From an uncultured Clostridia bacterium (GTDB lineage: Bacteria > Bacillota > Clostridia > TANB77 > CAG-508), in the NCBI GenBank assembly GCA_944393755.1, contig CALYBF010000037.1:1-11791 (forward strand): a stretch of DNA of 11,791 bases, written 5' to 3'. The position numbers and the translations under genes were made by a program. Below the pieces are notes generated by a model that worked only from the letters and a program-made list of their open reading frames with translations, had not been told where the DNA came from and did not search any database. Positions within the stretch are counted from its first letter, which is position 1. Each line of letters starts with the position of its first letter. Positions 6,974 to 11,791 of this stretch are shown piece after piece.

Positions 6974-7612
6974 ATGAAAAAAAATAAGTTTTTAATAATA
7001 TTTATAACAATAGTTGTAATATGTGCATTAATTATAATTGGGGTGTTATCAATAAAAAAATTTATATATGAAATAAATTATGCAAATAAAATAAATAATA
7101 TACTTGCAGATACACAAGAAATAGAAAAAAAGTGGCTAATAGATAAAGAAAATATACCATATGATTTATCGAACGCAGAGGTCGTAGAAATAGAACAAAC
7201 ATATATATGCTTTTCACCAGAAATAAGAGTTAGAAAAATGAACGGTGGAAAAGAATATAGTTTTGCAGTAAAAACTAACATTACAGAAGACGGAATGACA
7301 AGAGACGAATTTGAGGATAATATTACAGAAGAAGAATATAACAATTTAATAAAAAAGAAAGAAGGAAATACAATAAGAAAAACTAGATATCAATTCTTAG
7401 CTGAAGATAATTTATTAGCAATTGATGTGTTTTCGGGAGATTTAGAAGGACTAGCATATTTAGAAATAGAATTTGAAAATCAGGAAGAAGCAAATAAATT
7501 TCAAACACCAACTTGGACAATAAAAGATGTTACAAGTGATTTGAATTATAAAAATGGGCATCTTGCTAGATATGGTATTCCAAAAAGTTATTTTGAATAT
7601 ATAAAAAAATAA
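6974..7612 (+). CDS. Membrane-anchored CYTH-domain (triphosphate tunnel) protein
   Basis: Residues ~6-27 form one membrane anchor; residues ~47-205 look like a CYTH domain. The evidence is EIEKK at 49-53, matching the ExExK metal-binding signature, EIRVRK at 83-88 (the paired basic residues that bind phosphates), a later KTRY, and the acidic strands AIDVFSGDLEGLAYLEIEFEN followed by the family-like ending P-x-W-x-I-K-D-V-T. CYTH proteins act on triphosphate-containing substrates (adenylate cyclase, thiamine triphosphatase, inorganic triphosphatase), normally in the cytoplasm. An N-terminal anchor is unusual; the short basic N-terminus suggests the domain faces outward, but topology is uncertain. 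The RBS is AAGGTGG (6961-6967), 6-base spacing. The gene ends at the terminator 7637-7678. The domain call rests on motifs only; the substrate is unknown. Confidence 0.8.
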   Translation: MKKNKFLIIFITIVVICALIIIGVLSIKKFIYEINYANKINNILADTQEIEKKWLIDKENIPYDLSNAEVVEIEQTYICFSPEIRVRKMNGGKEYSFAVKTNITEDGMTRDEFEDNITEEEYNNLIKKKEGNTIRKTRYQFLAEDNLLAIDVFSGDLEGLAYLEIEFENQEEANKFQTPTWTIKDVTSDLNYKNGHLARYGIPKSYFEYIKK

Positions 7613-7636
7613 AAAATCTTATAAATTTTTAAGTAT

Positions 7637-7678
7637 AAAAGGAAATTTTAATAATATCAAATTTCCTTTTTGTTTTTT
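7637..7678 (+). terminator. Rho-independent terminator after the CYTH gene
   Basis: A perfect 12-bp stem, AAAAGGAAATTT (7637-7648) with AAATTTCCTTTT (7659-7670), encloses a 10-base loop and runs into TTTTTGTTTTTT. It separates the accessory genes from the envelope operon. Confidence 0.88.
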
Positions 7679-7696
7679 AATATTTTTCTGAAATTA

Positions 7697-7725
7697 TTGT
7701 AAAATTTCGTAAATTAGTGTAAAAT
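7697..7725 (+). promoter_or_regulatory. Promoter of the FemAB-alr-DUF1189-ftsH operon
   Basis: TTGTAA (7697-7702), a 17-base spacer and TAAAAT (7720-7725) lie ~40 bases before the start codon and just after a terminator. This is the expected place for the operon promoter. Confidence 0.7.
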
Positions 7726-7764
7726 ACGTTTAGATTGTAAATAATAAATAGGAGTGATAAAAAA
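7697..7764 (+). repeat. Direct repeat copy B: intact promoter and leader of the FemAB-alr-ftsH operon
   Basis: This is the functional partner of 6269-6336 (66 of 68 bases identical). It includes the promoter and the AGGAG ribosome binding site (7750-7754) and ends directly at the ATG of the 7765 gene. The two copies flank the 6474 and 6974 genes in direct orientation. Confidence 0.88.
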
Positions 7765-8820
7765 ATGAGATTCGTAACAGATGAAGAATCAAAAAAACAA
7801 TACAAAGAATTTTTAGAAAATCATGAAAGATGTAATTTTCAACAATCATTAGAATGGGCAGAAGTAAAAAAGCCAAACTGGAAACCAGAAGTAATTTTAG
7901 CAGAAGACGAAGAAGGAAATATAATAGGTTCATTATGTGTATGGGTTAGAAAAATGCCTATATTTGGAAATATGTTATATTCACCAAGAGGACCTGTATG
8001 TGATATACATGATATAGAAGTTATGAAACAATTAACAGATGGAGTAAAAGAATTGGGAAAAAAATACAAAGCATTTGTATTAAGAAATGAACCAGATGTA
8101 TTAAGTTCAGACGAAACATATAGAGAAATAGTAACAACACTAGGTTATAAAATAAAAGATGATGCAAAAGACTTTAAAGATGAAATACAACCAAGATATG
8201 TATTTAGACTAGATATAAAAGATAAAACAGAAGAAGAAGTAATGGCAGGGTTTAAACAAAAATGGAGATATAATATAAGGCTTGCTGGAAGAAAAGGAGT
8301 AACTATAAAAGAAGGAACAAGAGAAGATTTAAAAGATTTCCACAAAATAATGGTAGAAACAGGAAAAAGAGATGGCTTTATAATACGTCCATTAGAATAT
8401 TTTGAAAAAATGTATGATTGTTTAGGAGACCATATGAAAGTTCTAATGGCATATTATGAAGGAAAACCAATATCAGGAGTAATACCAATCTTTTATGGAA
8501 ATAAAACATGGTATTTATATGGGGCAAGCAGTAATGAACATAGAAATTTAATGCCAAATTACCTATTACAATGGGAAATGATAAAAATGGCAATTGCAAG
8601 AAAAGACGATATTTATGATTTTAGAGGAGTATCAGGAGTAGTAGATGAAAATCACCCACAATATGGTTTATATAGATTTAAACAAGGTTTTGGAGCAACA
8701 TTTACAGAATTTATAGGTGAAGTATATTATCCATTTAAACCATTTATATATAAATTATATAAATTTTCAGAAAAAACATTTAGAACATTAAGACAAATAA
8801 AAAGTAAATTAACAAAATAA
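7765..8820 (+). CDS. FemAB-family peptidoglycan bridge aminoacyltransferase
   Basis: FemA/FemB/FemX-type enzymes (two GNAT-like folds) use aminoacyl-tRNA to add amino acids to the lipid II stem peptide at the inner face of the membrane. The 351-residue protein shows family features in order: FQQSLEW (25-31), YSPRGP (72-77), KWRYNIRLAGRKGV (166-179), YGASSNEHRNLMPNYLLQW (252-270), YDFRGVSG (284-291) and GLYRFKQGFG (301-310). It is shorter than staphylococcal FemA (~420), mainly because it lacks the coiled-coil arm, as in many clostridial members. The start follows AGGAG with 10-base spacing. It is the first gene of an envelope operon and sits just before alr, consistent with cell-wall precursor work. 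The amino acid added cannot be told from sequence. CGT at 8386 is an ordinary arginine codon (R208). Confidence 0.9.
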   Translation: MRFVTDEESKKQYKEFLENHERCNFQQSLEWAEVKKPNWKPEVILAEDEEGNIIGSLCVWVRKMPIFGNMLYSPRGPVCDIHDIEVMKQLTDGVKELGKKYKAFVLRNEPDVLSSDETYREIVTTLGYKIKDDAKDFKDEIQPRYVFRLDIKDKTEEEVMAGFKQKWRYNIRLAGRKGVTIKEGTREDLKDFHKIMVETGKRDGFIIRPLEYFEKMYDCLGDHMKVLMAYYEGKPISGVIPIFYGNKTWYLYGASSNEHRNLMPNYLLQWEMIKMAIARKDDIYDFRGVSGVVDENHPQYGLYRFKQGFGATFTEFIGEVYYPFKPFIYKLYKFSEKTFRTLRQIKSKLTK

Positions 8821-8831
8821 AGGAGAAAATC

Positions 8832-9952
8832 TTGAGTACTCTAGTAATTAATAAAAAAGATTTATTGGAAAATATAGAAAAAGTAAAAGAGTTTGCAGAA
8901 AAAAGAGGACAAGATGACAATGGAAATAGCTTGAAAATAATAGCAGTTGTAAAAGCAAATGGATATGGTTTAGGAATAGTAGAATTTACAAAAATATTAA
9001 TAGATAAAGGAATAAAAAGTTTTGCAGTTGCAACAAAAGATGAAGCATATATTTTAAGAGAAGCAGGAATAAAAGAAGAAATATTATTATTAACACCAAA
9101 TAGTAACAAAGAGGACATAAAAAAGTTAATAGATAATGATATAATATTAACATTAAGTTCAAAAGAAGATGCAAAAAGTATAGAAAGTGTTGGAAAAGAA
9201 CTAAATAAAAAAATAAGAGTACATTTAAAAATAGATACAGGTTTTGGAAGATATGGTTTTATATATTCAAATAGAGAAGAAATGATAGAAACTCTAAAAC
9301 CATTACAACACATAAAAATAGAAGGAACATATTCACACTTTTCAGTTAGTTTTTTTGATGAAAAATATACAAAATTACAATTTGAAAGATTTATAAACGT
9401 AATAGAAGTATTAAAAATGAACGAAATAGAAACAGGCTTGTTACATATAAGCAATTCATCAGCATTTGTAAAATTTCCATATATGAATCTAAATGCAGTA
9501 AGAATAGGTTCAGCATTTCTTCGGAAGACTATCTTTTGATAATTTTCTAAAATTAAATAAAATAGGATATTTGGAAAGTGAAGTCATAGAAATAAAAGAA
9601 TTACCTAAAAAATTTAATATAGGGTATTCAAATTCGTACAAAACAAAGAAAAAAACAAAAATAGCAGTTGTAGATTGTGGATATATGCAAGGTTTTAATG
9701 TAAAAGCAGAAGACGATTTATTTAGATTTGTAGATAAATTACGAATTTTAAAAAATGATATAAAAAAACTATTTAAAAAACAAGCATTATTTGTTAAAAT
9801 AAATAATGAAAAAATAAAAGTATTAGGAAGAGTGCGGTGCATATCATATTGTGTTAGATGTAACAGATAAAGAAGTTCAAATTGGTGATAAAGTAAAAAT
9901 AGAAATAAACCCCAAATTTGTAGATTCTAACATAAGAAGGGAGTACAGATAA
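8832..9952 (+). CDS. alr: Alanine racemase, needing two +1 frameshifts at CGG 9522-9524 and 9835-9837
   Basis: Alr interconverts L- and D-alanine with PLP, supplying D-Ala for peptidoglycan. The TTG start follows AGGAG (8821-8825, 6-base spacing). Segment 1 (8832-9521) is the N-terminal barrel with VVKANGYG, PLP lysine K41, then KIDTGFGRYGF and NAVRIGSAFL. In this frame CGG is followed within five codons by TGA (9537-9539). Skipping C 9522 gives FLGRLSFDNFL and segment 2, with IGYSNSY (Y265, the likely second catalytic base) and VVDCGYMQGF. In that frame CGG at 9835 leads to TAA 11 codons later; skipping C 9835 gives GRVGAYHIVLDVTD and the end FVDSNIRREYR. The joined protein is 372 residues, a normal length. 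The barrel lysine and the C-terminal tyrosine are on opposite sides of the first shift, so no single frame could make active enzyme. It could instead be a pseudogene, but the only lesions are two identical-style extra bases. Confidence 0.92.
9519..9525 (+). other. Candidate +1 frameshift site 2: CTT-CGG-A in alr
   Basis: The zero frame reads TTT CTT CGG AAG ACT ATC TTT TGA, and the functional frame TTT CTT (C) GGA AGA CTA TCT TTT GAT. CGG is codon 231. The heptamer is the same as in miaA. The nearest upstream AGG (9505-9507) is 11 bases away, so a Shine-Dalgarno-type stimulator like that of prfB is not obvious here. Confidence 0.75.
9832..9838 (+). other. Candidate +1 frameshift site 3: GTG-CGG-T in alr
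   Basis: The zero frame (already shifted once) reads AGA GTG CGG TGC ATA TCA and stops at TAA 9868-9870. The functional frame reads AGA GTG (C) GGT GCA TAT CAT. The codon before CGG is GTG, not CTT; slipping to TGC would be a poor pairing for tRNA-Val, so out-of-frame entry of tRNA-Gly or a four-base decoding is easier to imagine. AGGA lies at 9825-9828. Confidence 0.72.
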
Positions 9953-11044
9953 ATGGAAGAAAAAGATAAAAAAGAAGAAATAAAAAAAGGAAATAACAGT
10001 GATATTGATGAAAAAATATTAAAAGCAGGTTTTTTTAAGAAAGTTTGGTATTCAATAACAAAAATAGAAAAATATCCAAATATGTCAGCACAAGGTTTTG
10101 GAAAAGCAGTAAGCTATTTAGCAAAAATAGTAGCAATACTTGCTATAATAGTGAGTTTAGGTATGGTATATCAAACATATAATATGTTAAAAGAAGGAGT
10201 AGAATATCTAGAAAATGGTTTTGCAGAATTTTCATATAAAGATGGAATTTTAGATGTATATTCAGAAGGAGCCATAACAATATCATCAGAAGATTCTTAT
10301 GTAGGTGAAACTATAATAGATACAAAAACAGAAGATGAGGCAATAATAAATGAATATGTAAATAAAGTAACAAATGCAGGTGGGGGAGTTGTAATCTTAA
10401 AAGACGAAGTGAAAATCAAAAATCCATCTGTTGCAGGAGTAATAAGTTATTCATATAAAGAAACAATAGATATATTAGGAATTACAGAATTTAATAAACA
10501 AGATGTAATAAATTATATACAAAGTGGACAAATGGTATCTTTATATGTAAGTGTATTTTTAACAATATTTATATATGCATTTATGATGTTTTTGTTAGAC
10601 GGTTTTGTAAGTACTCTATTCTTAAGTTTCTTTGGATATTTTACAGCATGGCTTGCTAGAATAAAAATGAGATATGTAGCAATATTTAATATGGCAGTAT
10701 ATTCACTTACTTTATCAATAATTTTAAATATGATATATTTAGGAATAAATATATTTATTCCATTTGAAATGGAATATTTCCAAGTGATGTACGTAACTGT
10801 CGCAGCAATATATTTAGTAGCAGCAATATTTATTTTAAAAAGTGAATTTGTAAAAAAACAAATGGAACTTATGAAAATAGCAGAAGCACAAGAAATAATA
10901 AAAAAACAAATGGAAGAAAAAGAACAAGAAGAAAAAGATAGAAAAGAAAGAGAAGAAAGAAAGAAAAAAGATAAGGAAGAAGAAAAAAAGAAAAAAGAAA
11001 AAGAGGAAAATACAGGAGAAGAACCAGAAGGTTCAGGAGCTTAA
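9953..11044 (+). CDS. DUF1189-like multi-pass membrane protein with charged tail
   Basis: The ATG directly abuts the alr stop (TAAATG), with AAGGGAG at 9937-9943 serving as ribosome binding site inside the end of alr, so translation is probably coupled to alr. The 363-residue protein has a cytoplasmic N-terminus with [16 protein letters not shown] (27-42), one membrane segment (~52-73), an extracellular region (~75-190), and about four further membrane segments (~197-216, 218-238, 243-267, 277-296). It ends in a ~60-residue Lys/Glu-rich helical tail. The N-terminal signature, overall topology and large outside domain resemble the DUF1189 family found in Firmicutes, of unknown function. Because alr lies upstream, completing the alr shifts could affect its expression. 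Family call is by pattern recognition only. Confidence 0.72.
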   Translation: MEEKDKKEEIKKGNNSDIDEKILKAGFFKKVWYSITKIEKYPNMSAQGFGKAVSYLAKIVAILAIIVSLGMVYQTYNMLKEGVEYLENGFAEFSYKDGILDVYSEGAITISSEDSYVGETIIDTKTEDEAIINEYVNKVTNAGGGVVILKDEVKIKNPSVAGVISYSYKETIDILGITEFNKQDVINYIQSGQMVSLYVSVFLTIFIYAFMMFLLDGFVSTLFLSFFGYFTAWLARIKMRYVAIFNMAVYSLTLSIILNMIYLGINIFIPFEMEYFQVMYVTVAAIYLVAAIFILKSEFVKKQMELMKIAEAQEIIKKQMEEKEQEEKDRKEREERKKKDKEEEKKKKEKEENTGEEPEGSGA

Positions 11045-11063
11045 AGGGGAAGAAGGAGAAAAG

Positions 11064-11791
11064 ATGAGTAAAGAAAAGAAAAACAATAGAAATAGAGATA
11101 AGAAAAAAAGAAATCAATTAATATTACTTATAGTATTGTTAGTGGTATTAGTTATATTATCAGCACTTACAATATACTTAATGGATAATAAAGAAAAAGA
11201 AGAAGAAAATACTTTAGCATATACAGATTTAATACATGAAATAAATGCTCAAAATGTAGAGAGTGTAGAAATGAGAACAGGAAGTACAACAGCTAAAGTA
11301 AAATTAAAAAATGAAGAAGAAGAAAAAACAACAATACTTCCAAATGTTGAAAGTTTTATGGAGTTATTACAGACAAAAGTAGAAGAAGGAAATGAAATTG
11401 AATTGATACAAAAACCAAAAAGTGTTTTATCACAATTACCAAGTATAATAATTTCATTTCTACCAACAGCAATTATGCTTGCATTATTTATAATGTTATT
11501 CCAAATGCAAGGTCTTGGAGAAAAAGGAAAAGTATATGATGATACAGAAAGAAAATCAAAAGTAAAATTTGATGATGTTGCAGGCTTAGATGAAGAAAAA
11601 CAAGAAATGATGGAAATAGTAGACTTTTTAAAAAGACCAGAAAAATATACGAAAATGGGAGCAAGAGTACCAAAAGGAGTTTTACTTTATGGAAAACCAG
11701 GAACAGGAAAAACATTAATTGCAAAAGCAATAGCAGGTGAAGCAGATGTACCATTTATTTCAATGAGTGGTTCAGAATTTATAGAAATGTT
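11064..11791 (+). CDS. ftsH: ATP-dependent zinc metalloprotease FtsH, 5' part (3' end outside window)
   Basis: FtsH is a membrane-bound AAA+ protease that degrades membrane and regulatory proteins. The window holds about the first 242 codons: a basic N-terminus, first membrane segment (~residues 18-40), the extracytoplasmic domain ([19 protein letters not shown]), a second membrane segment (~136-155), then the AAA+ start [20 protein letters not shown] and [21 protein letters not shown]. The Walker A motif is GKPGTGKT (11691-11714), with Lys in place of the usual Pro at position 2. The reading frame is cut at 11791 in SGSEFIEM, before Walker B and the zinc-binding HEXXH. The start has AAGGAG (11053-11058) with 5-base spacing, 19 bases after the DUF1189-like gene. 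Identification is near certain. Confidence 0.96.
   Translation, partial: MSKEKKNNRNRDKKKRNQLILLIVLLVVLVILSALTIYLMDNKEKEEENTLAYTDLIHEINAQNVESVEMRTGSTTAKVKLKNEEEEKTTILPNVESFMELLQTKVEEGNEIELIQKPKSVLSQLPSIIISFLPTAIMLALFIMLFQMQGLGEKGKVYDDTERKSKVKFDDVAGLDEEKQEMMEIVDFLKRPEKYTKMGARVPKGVLLYGKPGTGKTLIAKAIAGEADVPFISMSGSEFIEM

Noticed and set aside
8780..9454. Long open frame on the minus strand opposite the start of alr
   Set aside because: It is antisense to well-conserved alr sequence, lacks a ribosome binding site and has the Phe/Ser/Leu-rich composition produced by the complement of Lys/Glu-rich coding DNA. Other minus-strand frames (696-1073, 1191-1646, 5506-5802) look the same.
9522..9524. CGG reassigned to another amino acid such as Trp or Gln
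   Set aside because: Simple reassignment keeps the zero frame, which stops within a few codons at all three sites and lacks the conserved sequence. A change of frame is required.
9522..9539. TGA read as tryptophan or another sense codon to continue alr in the zero frame
   Set aside because: Reading through TGA 9537-9539 would not give Alr sequence; the conserved continuation lies in the +1 frame. TGA is also the normal stop of the 6474 gene.
9571..9870. A separate 99-residue gene between the two alr shift sites
   Set aside because: It is the middle of Alr (Tyr265 region), has no ribosome binding site at its apparent start, and only makes sense joined to the flanking frames.
8832..9952. alr frame breaks as sequencing or assembly errors
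   Set aside because: Indel errors favour homopolymers; none of the three extra C bases lies in a run of C, and all create in-frame CGG. A motif-specific artefact is not formally excluded and needs read-level checking.

Overview
The window is AT-rich, lysine/glutamate/asparagine-rich DNA whose arginine codons are almost all AGA. With its strong AGGAG-type ribosome binding sites and the gene set mutL, miaA, sepF, divIVA, a FemAB-family gene, alr and ftsH, this suggests a low-GC Gram-positive (Bacillota), probably an uncultured Clostridia-like lineage. Every convincing gene is on the + strand. No rRNA, tRNA, CRISPR array or transposase is visible.

Layout: (1) 1-4288: the 3' part of mutL, a small membrane-protein gene, miaA and a HlyD-like membrane adaptor gene, closely packed as one operon. 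(2) 4372-5524: a sigma-A-type promoter, sepF and divIVA (division-site proteins), then a clear rho-independent terminator. (3) 5525-7678: a looser, accessory-looking stretch with three small genes: a membrane-anchored unknown, a small protein with a signal peptide and two membrane segments, and a membrane-anchored CYTH-domain protein. It ends at a second terminator and holds a decayed copy of the promoter/leader that drives the next operon. (4) 7697-11791: promoter, FemAB-family peptidoglycan gene, alanine racemase (alr), a DUF1189-like membrane protein and the 5' part of ftsH; this is a cell-envelope operon.

The main result is a recoding signal. Two otherwise well-preserved housekeeping genes are interrupted by single extra bases: miaA once and alr twice. 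All three interruptions have the same form: an in-frame CGG codon whose C must be skipped so that reading resumes at GGN (glycine). Two of the three share the heptamer CTT-CGG-A; the third is GTG-CGG-T. I scanned every gene here for CGG and found it in frame only at these three sites. Every other CGG trinucleotide is out of frame (for example GAC-GGA or GCG-GCA) or intergenic. CGA, CGC and CGT do occur as ordinary arginine codons. The simplest reading is that CGG is poorly decoded or unassigned in this organism and triggers +1 frameshifting, somewhat like the CTT-TGA site of prfB but with a sense codon instead of a stop. Active tRNA dimethylallyltransferase and alanine racemase would depend on it. 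Sequencing error or pseudogene formation cannot be excluded from sequence alone, but neither explains why the same motif recurs.
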